Shown here piece after piece: positions 34,763 to 43,418 of a DNA stretch of 64,000 bases. The position numbers and the translations under genes were made by a program. The notes under the pieces are model-generated. The model saw only the letters and a program-made list of their open reading frames with translations, ran no database searches and was not told where the DNA came from. The stretch lies in assembly GCA_024407875.1 (NCBI GenBank), contig JAKSVT010000001.1, forward strand, positions 53,091 through 117,090, given 5' to 3'. Each line of letters starts with the position of its first letter. Position 1 is the stretch's first letter. This DNA comes from Alphaproteobacteria bacterium. GTDB taxonomy: Bacteria; Pseudomonadota; Alphaproteobacteria; CAAGCB01; CAG-977.

Positions 34763-36217
34763 ATGTTAGCAGTTGAAACAGAAAATAAAACATCAAATGT
34801 TAGTGAAGTTTTAAAAGAATATATTGATGGTGGCGTTATATTTATGAATGACGTTAAAAGTGGTGATGCAAAAGCCAAAGCCAAAGAATATAATAATGAA
34901 GCTGATAAGTCTGCATTTAAAAATATGAACAAAGAAGACTTGAAGGCTGCTATTGTCGCTAAAGAGAAGTTTTTTAAACAAGAATTAAGCACTCACCCTA
35001 TGCGTGATGTTATAGATTACCATACAAATTCATCCTTATATTTCAAGAATGATGAAGCTACAGATGATATGTTGAAGTCTGGTATTTTAGCTGTTGGTGG
35101 ATGTTTTACAATGGCTTGTACAACAATGTCTAATCCTGAAACTGCTGCTATTGGTGGTGGAGCTTTGTTGTTAGGTGCAGCAGCTTGTTTTGGAAAGGCT
35201 GCGATAAAGGCAAATTTGTCTTGTGATAATGTTACAGAACAATTCAGTATTGAAGAATATTCTCAGCTGAAACATGCTCAATTAGTTTTAAAACAATTGA
35301 AAAAGTCATTGGGTGTTAAAACAGGTTATATGGCTGATGTTGAAAATTTAATGGCTGCAGGATATGGTCAACCAAGTGGTGGTTTGGTTCAATCAGCAGG
35401 TCCTGTTGATTTAGAAGTTAAGGAACCTAAAACTGAAGAAAAAACAGGTTGGGAAGAATTTAAAAACAATGTTAAGTTAGGAATGCAATATTATGGCCAA
35501 TACGGTAATCCTGCAGGATTCGTTGGAGGCAATGTATTCTATGAAAAAACAGCAGATTCTTCTGTTAAAGAAGAAAAGAAGTCTTCATTCTTAGAAAGTT
35601 TAAAGGAAGGATGGAAGATGATTGGCCAATATGGTAATCCTTCTGGTGGATTAGTACATAACGATGCTGTTAAAGAAACAAAGGTATCTGTAAAAGAAGA
35701 ACCAAAGAAAGAATCTTCATTTGTTAAGAATTTAAAAGAAGGTTGGGAATTAATGGGCCAATATGGCAATCCTTCTGGCGGTTTAGTACATAATGATGCT
35801 GTTAAAGAAACAAAGGTATCTGTAAAAGAAGAACCAAAGAAAGAATCTTCATTTGTTAAGAATTTAAAAGAAGGTTGGGAATTAATGGGTCAATTTGGCA
35901 ATCCTTCTGGTGGTTTAGTACATAATGATACTGTTAAAGAGACAAAAGCTCCAGCAAAAGAAGAACCAAAGAAAGAATCTTCATTTATGGCTATGCTTAA
36001 AGAAGGTTTGGAATTAATTGCTCAATATGGTAATCCTTCTGGTGGATTGGTACATAACGACGCTGTAAAAGCAAAAGCGCCTGTTAAAGAAGAACCAAAG
36101 AAAGAAAAGAAGAGTTCTTATAAGGATGAAGTTGCTACTTTGATGGCTCAAGGATATGGCCAGCCAAGCGGTGGTTTAGTACAAGCAGCTTTAAATAAGA
36201 AGAAATTCCAACGTTAA
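34763..36217 (+). CDS. YGxPSGGLV-repeat membrane-hairpin protein 1
   Basis: Not recognised. 484 residues from ATG 34763 (GGAG 6 bases upstream; a TTG at 34751 is in frame). Layout: polar helical N-terminus; a hydrophobic pair of segments (about 100-150, around GGALLLGAAACF); a helical linker (LKHAQLVLKQLKKSLG); then repeats. The repeat unit is 44 residues: YGNPSGGLV, then HNDAVKETKV, an Lys/Glu-rich stretch, and SSFVKNLKEGWELMGQ. Five to six copies are seen, two of them nearly identical in DNA. It opens and closes the repeat region with LMAxGYGQPSGGLVQ and ends KKKFQR. Paralogue follows at 36244. Surface, secreted or scaffold role unknown. Confidence 0.65.
   Translation: MLAVETENKTSNVSEVLKEYIDGGVIFMNDVKSGDAKAKAKEYNNEADKSAFKNMNKEDLKAAIVAKEKFFKQELSTHPMRDVIDYHTNSSLYFKNDEATDDMLKSGILAVGGCFTMACTTMSNPETAAIGGGALLLGAAACFGKAAIKANLSCDNVTEQFSIEEYSQLKHAQLVLKQLKKSLGVKTGYMADVENLMAAGYGQPSGGLVQSAGPVDLEVKEPKTEEKTGWEEFKNNVKLGMQYYGQYGNPAGFVGGNVFYEKTADSSVKEEKKSSFLESLKEGWKMIGQYGNPSGGLVHNDAVKETKVSVKEEPKKESSFVKNLKEGWELMGQYGNPSGGLVHNDAVKETKVSVKEEPKKESSFVKNLKEGWELMGQFGNPSGGLVHNDTVKETKAPAKEEPKKESSFMAMLKEGLELIAQYGNPSGGLVHNDAVKAKAPVKEEPKKEKKSSYKDEVATLMAQGYGQPSGGLVQAALNKKKFQR
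35620..36080 (+). repeat. 132-bp in-frame tandem repeats
   Basis: Tandem units with a 132-bp period inside the 34763 gene. Two adjacent copies (for example GATGCT at 35663 and 35795) are almost identical over 100 bp including third codon positions, so the duplication is recent. Flanking copies are more diverged. Copy number may vary between strains. Confidence 0.85.
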
Positions 36218-36243
36218 TTTTTAATAGTTAAGGAAATTTGAGT

Positions 36244-36990
36244 ATGTTAACTTTAGATACAAATGCTAATAAGAAAGGTATTGAAGTCGTTTCAGATTCC
36301 CTTGACGATTATTTAAAAGGTGCTTGTGTTGTAATTGGCCAAGCTTCACCAAGAAATCAGGTAAATAAGTGGGCCCAAGAATATATAGATACAACATCCG
36401 CTGATATAGATTTTTTTAGAGATAACATTGAAGTATCAAAAAAAGTTATAGAAGATAAAGAAAAAGAACTTAATAATAAAGTTAAGGGCACTGCTTTTAT
36501 TCGTAAGCTTGATTATGCTTTAGATGCGTCTGTTAGAACACAAGGAAATCAAAAAGATGGTACATTGTTCGTAAAAGATGAGAAGGGGGGAATCCCAAAT
36601 ACTTTTGCGGAGATTGGCTATGATTTTGCATGTAATGTTGTAAAATTAGGTTGTGCACTTGGTGCGGTAACTTTAGGAGCTTCAGCTTTGGATCTAACTT
36701 CTCCAAAAAATGCAGCTTTGGTTGCTGCCCCGTTTTTGGTAGTTGCTGGTGCTAAATATTTAGATATTATTGGTGCAGCAGCTATTTCAGCAAGAACTCC
36801 TAAGGAACAATCTGAAATGGCTCAGTATGTCGATGCAAAGCATAGTTTGGTTGTTATTAAACAATTGAAGAAAGAGTTAGGAATTAAGAAAGAGCCTAAT
36901 GAAGTTCAGAAATTAATGGCTGCAGGATATGGTCAACCAAGTGGTGGTTTGGTTCAAGCTGCTGTAAATATGAAAAAAGTACAAAGATAA
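36244..36990 (+). CDS. YGxPSGGLV membrane-hairpin protein 2
   Basis: 248 residues from ATG 36244. It has the same plan as the upstream gene but only one C-terminal module: a polar N-terminus, a hydrophobic hairpin (about 128-180, around LGASALDL and AALVAAPFLVVAGAKYL), the linker KHSLVVIKQLKKELGIK, then LMAAGYGQPSGGLVQAA and a basic end KKVQR. It forms an operon with the larger paralogue (26 bases between). The conserved C-terminal module suggests a targeting, anchoring or polymerisation signal. No known family recognised. Confidence 0.6.
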   Translation: MLTLDTNANKKGIEVVSDSLDDYLKGACVVIGQASPRNQVNKWAQEYIDTTSADIDFFRDNIEVSKKVIEDKEKELNNKVKGTAFIRKLDYALDASVRTQGNQKDGTLFVKDEKGGIPNTFAEIGYDFACNVVKLGCALGAVTLGASALDLTSPKNAALVAAPFLVVAGAKYLDIIGAAAISARTPKEQSEMAQYVDAKHSLVVIKQLKKELGIKKEPNEVQKLMAAGYGQPSGGLVQAAVNMKKVQR

Positions 36991-36997
36991 TGATATT

Positions 36998-37028
36998 AAA
37001 GACAATCTGCTAGATTGTCTTTTTTTTA
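36998..37028 (+). terminator. Terminator of the repeat-protein operon
   Basis: AGACAATCT (37000-37008) and AGATTGTCT (37012-37020) with a 3-base loop, followed by eight Ts. Confidence 0.92.
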
Positions 37029-37057
37029 ATAAAATTAAAAAAAATATAAAAAAATAC

Positions 37058-37085
37058 TTGCATTATTAAAAAAAATGTATATATT
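37058..37085 (+). promoter_or_regulatory. Promoter of tRNA-Gly
   Basis: TTGCAT (37058-37063), 16-base spacer, TATATT (37080-37085), 21 bases before the mature tRNA. Confidence 0.6.
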
Positions 37086-37105
37086 CACTATTGTTAATTC
37101 GAAGC

Positions 37106-37180
37106 GCGGGTGTAGCTCAGGGGTAGAGCGCGACCTTGCCAAGGTCGATGTCGAGGGTTCAAATCCCTTCGCCCGCTCCA
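37106..37180 (+). tRNA. tRNA-Gly(GCC)
   Basis: 75 nt with encoded CCA. Acceptor GCGGGTG/CGCCCGC (one G-U), anticodon GCC in CCTTGCCAAGG, T arm GAGGGTTCAAATCCCTTC. Reads GGC/GGU. Confidence 0.97.
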
Positions 37181-37379
37181 AATTCAAACAAGCCTTTCTT
37201 ATGAAAGGTTATTTTTTTATCTAAAATTTGTTTGATTGTTTTTAGCTCTATCTATTTGTTCAAGACTGATAGGGTAATTATTCGACTCTGCATAAACACT
37301 TCATAATTAAATGATTCTTTAAATATTATAGCTTAATATTAAAAAGTGGTTTATAATTGAAAGTGTGCCGAGTAGTTCG

Positions 37380-37898
37380 ATGAGGAGACGGATTAAAGAC
37401 ATTAATATTGAAAATGGGCTGCGTCCAGAAGAAATTGTTTCTCCGGCAGCCTGTTGCTTTGGACTAATATTTTTTATGCTAGGAATCTTGTCGTTTTTCC
37501 TAACTACTGCGGAACGTTTTTATTGTGACCGAACACAGAATGTGTGTGAAGTTCAAGATAGACATATATGGCAAAAGCAATATTCCATAAAAGAAACTAT
37601 ACCATTAAATAAGGTTGAAAGTGCTTATATTGGTTCTAAAAGAACATATAATTCTAAGGTTATTTATTTTGTTATATTAAAAGTTGAAGATATTAAAAGG
37701 CCTTTGTTTAGATATGGAAGTTTGCGACAATATGTTCATCTTAGAAAAGTTAAAGAAATTAATGAATATTTGAAAAATAAGGCTTTGAAAAAACTATTCA
37801 TCCAAGATAGTGAACTTTGGCTGTTTTTTCCAATCCCGTTCTTCTTTGTAGGGTTGATAATTTCTTTGTTTGCTTCTGCACCAACTAGAGAGTTTTAA
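37380..37898 (+). CDS. Two-pass membrane protein of unknown function
   Basis: About 172 residues from ATG 37380; a GTG at 37365 is in frame and neither has a clear Shine-Dalgarno. Two membrane segments: near 27-45 (FGLIFFMLGILSFFLTT) and near 150-168 (FFPIPFFFVGLIISLFA). Between them lies a soluble region with two Cys (FYCDRTQNVCE) and a beta-rich look (ESAYIGSKRTYNSKVIYF), perhaps a PH-like fold. No family recognised. It ends 6 bases from the convergent mlaC. Confidence 0.55.
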   Translation: MRRRIKDINIENGLRPEEIVSPAACCFGLIFFMLGILSFFLTTAERFYCDRTQNVCEVQDRHIWQKQYSIKETIPLNKVESAYIGSKRTYNSKVIYFVILKVEDIKRPLFRYGSLRQYVHLRKVKEINEYLKNKALKKLFIQDSELWLFFPIPFFFVGLIISLFASAPTREF

Positions 37899-37904
37899 AA
37901 AAAA

Positions 37905-38507
37905 TCATTTTGAAAATTTAGGTGTTTCTGTTTTTGATTTTAATAAATCAATTAATTCATCTATGTTTCCGTTATTACGTTGTAATACAGAAGTATATTC
38001 GTTTTTATAGCTTTGAACTAAGCTTATTCCTTCGACTATAATATCAACAAGTTTGTATATACCGTTCTTTTCTTCAACACGCCATATTACTTCAACATCT
38101 TTTTCTGTATTTGGAATATCAATAATAGAATTTACAAAAACGTCTTTACCAGGTTCTTGTGATGAAGATTTAATAGTTAAAGTTTCTCCTGCGTATGAAA
38201 CAAAACGCTTGGTCCACGTCTTAACTATGCTGTTAACTAAAGTATTTTCATAGCGAATAAAATCATCTTTATCTATTGTTTTGCTAAATCTTCCTAACGT
38301 AAATTTTGCAATTTTGGATGTGTTAGTGCTACCTCTAAAAATTTTTTCAAATTCTTTCTCTTTAGCATCTATTGTAATGGATGATTTTACAATTTTACTC
38401 ATTATATCATCAGCCATTTGTTGAATAAGTTTTTCAGCATTTTCATTTGCATAAACTCTGTTTGTAAACAAAACTAATGATAATAATACATAAAAGATTT
38501 TTTTCAT
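37905..38507 (-). CDS. mlaC: MlaC-type periplasmic phospholipid carrier
   Basis: 200 residues from ATG 38507 with GAGGA upstream. Signal peptide MKKIFYVLLSLVLFTNRVYA, then the MlaC/Ttg2D fold: KIAKFTLGRFSKTIDKDDF, NTLVNSIVKTWTKRF, EVIWRVEEKNGIYKLVDI and the VEGISLVQSYKNEYTSVL helix that ends the lipid pocket. MlaC shuttles phospholipid between MlaA and the inner-membrane MlaFEDB complex. It starts 1 base past the mlaA stop, so the two are coupled. mlaFED are not in this window. Confidence 0.88.
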   Translation of the reverse strand: MKKIFYVLLSLVLFTNRVYANENAEKLIQQMADDIMSKIVKSSITIDAKEKEFEKIFRGSTNTSKIAKFTLGRFSKTIDKDDFIRYENTLVNSIVKTWTKRFVSYAGETLTIKSSSQEPGKDVFVNSIIDIPNTEKDVEVIWRVEEKNGIYKLVDIIVEGISLVQSYKNEYTSVLQRNNGNIDELIDLLKSKTETPKFSK

Positions 38508-38508
38508 A

Positions 38509-39294
38509 CTATTCGTCCTCTTCATCATCCATATCAAAATCATAAGATTTTTTATTTTCTATATTTGAAACCCCTTTAGCTTTATTTACACTTTTTCTAC
38601 GCAATTGTCTAGAATAAGTACGAATGTTAATATAAGGATCTAAAGATGAACTTCGAACATCATCAATTAAATTCATATTCTTTTCATACATAACTAGTGG
38701 GGCAAAATAAGAGCGTTCATATGATAAAGCTATACCAATATCGCTTTTTGAACTTGCAAATAAACGATATAAAGGAGGATTTATAAAATAGTCAGAACCT
38801 TGTCCTAAAACATCTCTAAAATTAGAAGGTCCCATAAAAGGAACTACTAAATAGGGTCCTTCAGGAACTCCCCATACAGCTAAAGTCTTTCCAAAATCAT
38901 TTGCATCTGTCTCAATTCCCAATCGTTGAGCAACATCAAAGAAGCCAAAGAAGCCTATTGTGGAGTTTATCGTAAATCTAGAAATGTTTTTTAAAGCATC
39001 TTTTAGATTTAATTGTAAAGTATCGTTTATTATATATAAAGGGGTTTTTATATTTATAACGAAATTTCTGAAAGAAGAACGGGCTACAGGAGTTGTGACT
39101 GATCTATATCCTTCACCTATAGGACGCATTACATACTTTTCTGCAACATCGTTAAAGGCACTTATTTTTCTGTTTAAAGGTTCTAAAGGATCATTTGCTT
39201 CTTTATATGCTTCATACGCTTCTGGATCGGTTGGTACAGTAGCACATCCGAATAATAAAATAATACCAGTTAAAATAAAAAATAATTTTTGCAT
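38509..39294 (-). CDS. mlaA: MlaA (VacJ) outer-membrane lipoprotein
   Basis: Removes mislocalised phospholipid from the outer leaflet of the outer membrane and passes it to MlaC. 261 residues. Lipoprotein signal with lipobox LFGC (Cys17). MlaA signatures: DPLEPLNRKISAFND, NFVINIKTPLYIINDTLQ, INSTIGFFGFFDVA and WGVPEGPYLVVPFMGPSN. The Asp/Glu-rich tail is unusual but short. The operon contains mlaA and mlaC only, a common arrangement when mlaFED is elsewhere. Confidence 0.93.
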   Translation of the reverse strand: MQKLFFILTGIILLFGCATVPTDPEAYEAYKEANDPLEPLNRKISAFNDVAEKYVMRPIGEGYRSVTTPVARSSFRNFVINIKTPLYIINDTLQLNLKDALKNISRFTINSTIGFFGFFDVAQRLGIETDANDFGKTLAVWGVPEGPYLVVPFMGPSNFRDVLGQGSDYFINPPLYRLFASSKSDIGIALSYERSYFAPLVMYEKNMNLIDDVRSSSLDPYINIRTYSRQLRRKSVNKAKGVSNIENKKSYDFDMDDEEDE

Positions 39295-39389
39295 GCTAAA
39301 ACATTTTAAGGTGGTAAATTTTTCTTAACAACTTCTCTTTATAATATAAAAAAATCAATATTTAAACATAAATTATTTTAGGTGAAATA

Positions 39390-40253
39390 ATGGAACAAGA
39401 AGAACAACAAAAAAATGCCGAAAAAATCGTCATTGATACTTTGTTTGGAGAGATAGAAGAATATGTTTCTAAACAAGTAGATGAAGATGAAAACGAATCG
39501 GAAAATTTGTTTGATACACCTGTTAATGACCAATCTTATGATTTGCCTTTAGTTAAAGTTCTTCATTATAAACCCAAAATTTTAATTCAAAAGAATTTAA
39601 CTAGTTTAGTTCCATATTTAAATGAATTGAGCTTGTACGAAACTCAGTGGGGCTATGGAAAAAAAGATGAAGACCGAGAAATTTGGACTATAAAAGTTAT
39701 GGAAGAACTTTCTCCAATATTAAATTCGGTTAAAGAAGTTTGTGAAAAGGAAAAGATAATTGTCCCTAAGTCTATTTATGCATATATGACTGCTGTTGCA
39801 AAAGGAGATGTTTTACAAGTTTATTCTTCAAATAAAAAAGAATTATCGTTTGAGCTTCCATTTCAAAGAAGGGCAGATGGATATAGTGTAATAGATAAAT
39901 TTGTACAAGGCGAAGAAACCAGTGTTGCTTTTATGGCGATAAATATGGGGAGGTCTGCTACGGATATTGCAAAAACATGGTTAATGACAGGTCATGATGA
40001 ACAATATCAATATTTGGATGGCTTTATTAAAGAAATGATTGTTGCTATGGCTCAGTTCACAACAGATAAAATAAATAAACAACAATGTTGTGTTGGTGAA
40101 ATGCTCTTTTTAGGAATGGCAAAAGATGGAAATGTTAAAGTTCAATCAGCATTGATTAAAGAACTTGATGCTGCACAGATAGATGTATCTTTTTCTAGAA
40201 ATTATTTGATGAACCCGGAATATTCAGCATTGGCTATGGTGTTGCCTAAATAA
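39390..40253 (+). CDS. MetH activation-domain-like stand-alone protein
   Basis: 287 residues. The second half follows the order of the AdoMet activation domain of cobalamin-dependent methionine synthase: FELPFQRRADGYSVIDKF (compare FPRQ...LADF), FMAINMGRSATDIAKTW, GHDEQYQYLDGFIKEMIVAM (compare HDDYxxIMxKALADRLAEA) and a closing FSRNYLMNPEYSALAMV (compare the SGxYFxHPxxxYF end). The N-terminal 120 residues are acidic and not recognised. Normal MetH domains are part of a 1200-residue chain; here none of the rest is adjacent. It may reactivate a split methionine synthase or have another corrinoid role. Start: ATG 39390 after AGGTG. Confidence 0.5.
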   Translation: MEQEEQQKNAEKIVIDTLFGEIEEYVSKQVDEDENESENLFDTPVNDQSYDLPLVKVLHYKPKILIQKNLTSLVPYLNELSLYETQWGYGKKDEDREIWTIKVMEELSPILNSVKEVCEKEKIIVPKSIYAYMTAVAKGDVLQVYSSNKKELSFELPFQRRADGYSVIDKFVQGEETSVAFMAINMGRSATDIAKTWLMTGHDEQYQYLDGFIKEMIVAMAQFTTDKINKQQCCVGEMLFLGMAKDGNVKVQSALIKELDAAQIDVSFSRNYLMNPEYSALAMVLPK

Positions 40254-40349
40254 CAACATATAGATGCTTTTAATATAATGTTAAACTATTTGTTGTAAAT
40301 TATAATTGTGGGTATGAAGAAGAAATTAAATAACAGAAGGAGAAAAATC

Positions 40350-40535
40350 ATGGAAGAAATAGTATTAAAAGATGAAGAACGCCAACCATGTGAAGTTTGG
40401 ACAAGAGTTATGGGATATTTTCGTCCGGTTTCTGATTTTAATTTAGGCAAAAAATCTGAATATGCCGAACGTAAATGTTTTAAAGAACAAATTGCTAAAG
40501 AAAAAGCTGAAGCATTAAGTGTTGCTGCTGAATAA
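40350..40535 (+). CDS. NrdD C-terminus-like miniprotein
   Basis: 61 residues from ATG 40350, 7 bases after AGAAGGAG. The stretch CEVWTRVMGYFRPVSDFNLG, then KKSEYAERKCF, matches the C-terminal part of anaerobic ribonucleotide reductase NrdD (RV-x-GY-x-x-PV-x-x-x-NxGK-x-E-x-x-xR). There it follows the zinc site; here only one Cys precedes it and one follows, so a full CxxC...CxxC zinc site is missing. It could be a remnant, an accessory subunit or a structural mimic. The good Shine-Dalgarno argues that it is expressed. Confidence 0.65.
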   Translation: MEEIVLKDEERQPCEVWTRVMGYFRPVSDFNLGKKSEYAERKCFKEQIAKEKAEALSVAAE

Positions 40536-40565
40536 AGTTTTCGCAATCCAAGTTGCGATGTTTAT

Positions 40566-41318
40566 ATGAAAAACAAATTTGTAATATTTATATTTATACT
40601 AATTTGGGCATTAGGAGGCTGTTCTAGCTTACCTATGCCTGAAGGTATGAGTTTTGAAACTTATGAAACAAAAGATTTTAATATTGCAACTTGGACAAAA
40701 CAAAATATTAAACAAAAATCAAAATTAAAAGTGTACATAGAAGGTGATGGTTTAGCGTGGTTAACTCCAACAAGACCATCTATGGATCCTACACCAAAAA
40801 ATCAATTAGTCTTAACATGGGCTTCCAATGATCCAGGCAATACTGTTTATATGGCTAGACCTTGCCAATTTGTGTTTACTGAAGATAAATGTTATTCCAA
40901 TTATTGGTGGACAAATGGTAGGTTTTCTCCAGAAGTAATTAATGCTATGGATTTTACATTTTCAAAAGTTTTAGAAAAATATAATCCTGAAAGTGTAGAA
41001 TTAGTTGCATATTCAGGAGGTGCTACGGTTGCTATTATATTAGCATCTAAACATTTGGATGTAGTAAAAAGTTTAATTACAATAGAAGGCGTAATTGATC
41101 ATGCTAAATGGACTTCTTGGCATGATGATACTCCTTTAACAGGATCTTTAAATGCAGCTGATTATTTAAATAAAATTTCAGGAATAAAGCAATTACATAT
41201 TATTGGAGGCAAGGATACAACAGTGCCTCTTAAGTTAGCTAAAACATGGGTTGATAATAAAAAAATTCTAGTTGTTAAAAATGCAAAGCATGGCAAAAAT
41301 TTACCCAAACCATATTAG
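40566..41318 (+). CDS. Lipoprotein alpha/beta-hydrolase
   Basis: 250 residues. Lipoprotein signal with lipobox LGGC (Cys19). An alpha/beta-hydrolase core follows: KLKVYIEGDGLAW (oxyanion region), the nucleophile elbow VAYSGGA (Ser in Y-S-G-G, a variant of GxSxG), the acid in IIGGKDTTVP, and the His in NAKHGKN near the end. The catalytic triad looks complete. Substrate unknown; probably an esterase or lipase facing the periplasm. The upstream 20 bases hold a weak hairpin (TCGCAA/TTGCGA) without a long T run. Confidence 0.75.
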   Translation: MKNKFVIFIFILIWALGGCSSLPMPEGMSFETYETKDFNIATWTKQNIKQKSKLKVYIEGDGLAWLTPTRPSMDPTPKNQLVLTWASNDPGNTVYMARPCQFVFTEDKCYSNYWWTNGRFSPEVINAMDFTFSKVLEKYNPESVELVAYSGGATVAIILASKHLDVVKSLITIEGVIDHAKWTSWHDDTPLTGSLNAADYLNKISGIKQLHIIGGKDTTVPLKLAKTWVDNKKILVVKNAKHGKNLPKPY

Positions 41319-41320
41319 GT

Positions 41321-42520
41321 TTATTTAATAAAATTTATTCCAGCCATTAAACAGTCTGAAGATGCAGAAATATCAGTTCTAGGTAAGTGGGTTCCACTTA
41401 AGGAGGCTCCAGAGAATTTTAAAAAGTCCTGGGTATGAAGAGTTCTTCCTGGTCCTAATGAAATCCATGTTTGATTTGGTGATATAAATAAATTTAAAGA
41501 GTTATCATATTCAAATTTAGCTCTGCTTGAAGATAATTGTGAAATCTTTTTAGCATATTGATTAGAAGATAAATCTAAAATACTTGAAGCATTAAAAAGG
41601 CCAATAGATGCCAAACATGTGTTTGTATATTGAACGCCTGTTGGAAAAATGTTGTCCAAAATATTGCTCGTTTGTTTTAAAACTGTTGTAATTGTGTTCC
41701 CTTGTATTTTTTTTTCTTTTTCTATGTTTATAGCCATCATATAAAGGGAATATTTGTTTACATCAGAAATCAAATTTGTATATTTCTGGAAATTATTATT
41801 AAGTCTATTAATTAATTCTTCAACATCTTTGTCTTCAAATATGGTGTAATATGTGGCCAAAGCAATCCAACATTCAGGAATATAATTGTACTCAACATTT
41901 GGATTAGCTAAAGCTTCTTTTGTATGATAAATAATAGTTTTAAGAAGTTTCTTATGTTCGGCTAAAAATTCTTTGGAATTTGTAGTGTTCCAATAAATTA
42001 AATAGGTCGCTAAAGCCCAAGCTGTTGCAGAAACTTCTGCGGATTGTCGATCTGCTTTTGATACAATCATTGCTTCATTAGCTATATTATCAGGATTATA
42101 ATAAAAAGAAATAAAACTTCCATGATTGTTGTTTAATGTTGCATTTGAATAGCCTTTTAGAGCTTTTCTTACAGTGTCGAGGACAGCTGCAGCTAATTGA
42201 GGATTTGAATTGTTCTTTTTAAGAAGATTGTAATAGTTAAGTAAGAAATACATTGAGCGTATTTGCAAAACAATGTTGTCCCAGTTAGTATATCCTCCTG
42301 CCATAAAATCATATTCAAATTTGTAAAAACCACTTGGTGTTTGCATTTCTACAAAATGTGTTGCTGTTAATTTTAAATAATCCGCTACATTACTAGGACG
42401 TATAGCTTCTCTTTTAATATTAAGAGGTTTCGCATCATTTGGAGTTTTTTGTGAAAAAACAGAACCTGCAACAATTCCTATAAATAAAAAAGATGCGGTT
42501 AAAAGAGTGCTTTTTTTCAT
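41321..42520 (-). CDS. Secreted all-helical protein, possible alpha/alpha-barrel hydrolase
   Basis: 399 residues. Signal peptide MKKSTLLTASFLFIGIVAGS. The mature part is helical, with HFVEMQTPSGFYKFEYDF near 55 and repeated helix pairs, recalling six-hairpin glycosidase or terpene-cyclase-like toroids. Aromatic and acidic residues in the loops fit a carbohydrate site, but no family is certain. It is convergent with the lipoprotein hydrolase (2 bases apart) and divergent from the lipid A operon. Confidence 0.55.
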   Translation of the reverse strand: MKKSTLLTASFLFIGIVAGSVFSQKTPNDAKPLNIKREAIRPSNVADYLKLTATHFVEMQTPSGFYKFEYDFMAGGYTNWDNIVLQIRSMYFLLNYYNLLKKNNSNPQLAAAVLDTVRKALKGYSNATLNNNHGSFISFYYNPDNIANEAMIVSKADRQSAEVSATAWALATYLIYWNTTNSKEFLAEHKKLLKTIIYHTKEALANPNVEYNYIPECWIALATYYTIFEDKDVEELINRLNNNFQKYTNLISDVNKYSLYMMAINIEKEKKIQGNTITTVLKQTSNILDNIFPTGVQYTNTCLASIGLFNASSILDLSSNQYAKKISQLSSSRAKFEYDNSLNLFISPNQTWISLGPGRTLHTQDFLKFSGASLSGTHLPRTDISASSDCLMAGINFIK

Positions 42521-42668
42521 TGTATATAATCCTATTAATTTTTTTGCTTTTTAGTTTATTTGTATTTTTATAAAAAATAAAGGATTTTATTTTATAAAAA
42601 TCTTGTATAAATCTATACTTTATAATAAATAGTAAGAAATAGTTTATCTTTTTGTTTAGGTTATAAAA

Positions 42669-43418
42669 TTGGCTAAAAGTAAGTCTAAATTTTTGAAAAA
42701 AATAAAAAAAGGATTTAAGTGGATTGGTGGTTGCTCTCCAGTCCAAAAATTTATAGGCTTGCTTTTGTTTTTGTATATAAAATTAGTTATCCTTACAAAT
42801 AGAGTTGATATACAGCCTTTTTCAGAAGATTTAATTAAGGATAAAAAGTCTTTTTTTATTACGTTTTGGCATGGACGTTTGTTTGGTGCGCCAGTTGCTT
42901 TTTACAGAAATAAAATAAAGGGATATCTTCCACATGTAGTAGCGTCTATACATAGAGATGGACGTTTTATTGGTGATGCTATGTCCTTGTTTGGTGTAAA
43001 AGTAATAGATGGTTCTGCTAAAAAAGGCGGGGTCGGAGCAGGTGTAACTATTGTTCATAAAATGAGAGAAGAAAATCAAATAATTGGAATGACACCGGAT
43101 AGTCGTAAACCTGGTTTTAAAATGACAAAAGGACTAATTATCTTGGCTTCAGAAACAAAAAGACCTATTGTAATGACGGCCTTCGGAGCAAAAAGAGGCA
43201 AGTTTTTAAAGACTTGGGATAGGTGTTTGATCCCTGGTTTGTTTACTAAATTAGTTGTTTTGATATCTGATCCTATATATGTTCCAGAAAATATAAGTGG
43301 CAAAGAGATTGAAGCATTCCGTTTTAAATTAGAAAAACAGTTATTAGATTTAACGATGCTTGCGGATAAAAAGGCTGGTAATAAAAAATCCCCATTCCTT
43401 AGAGGAGAAATTAAATGA
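42669..43418 (+). CDS. DUF374 lysophospholipid/lipid A acyltransferase
   Basis: 249 residues from TTG 42669, 8 bases after TTAGG. DUF374-type LPLAT core: FITFWHGRLFGAP (His of the catalytic region), SIHRDGRFIGDAM, MTPDSRKPGFKMTKG and ILPI-like RPIVMTAFGAKRG. LpxJ, a DUF374 enzyme, does late acylation of lipid A in epsilonproteobacteria. Position before waaA and lpxK supports a lipid A role here too, as inference. Its stop overlaps the waaA start by 4 bases. Confidence 0.8.
   Translation: MAKSKSKFLKKIKKGFKWIGGCSPVQKFIGLLLFLYIKLVILTNRVDIQPFSEDLIKDKKSFFITFWHGRLFGAPVAFYRNKIKGYLPHVVASIHRDGRFIGDAMSLFGVKVIDGSAKKGGVGAGVTIVHKMREENQIIGMTPDSRKPGFKMTKGLIILASETKRPIVMTAFGAKRGKFLKTWDRCLIPGLFTKLVVLISDPIYVPENISGKEIEAFRFKLEKQLLDLTMLADKKAGNKKSPFLRGEIK

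Noticed and set aside
35620..36080. CRISPR-like array
   Set aside because: The units are 132 bp, contiguous, in frame and code for a conserved protein repeat; there are no spacers and no cas genes.
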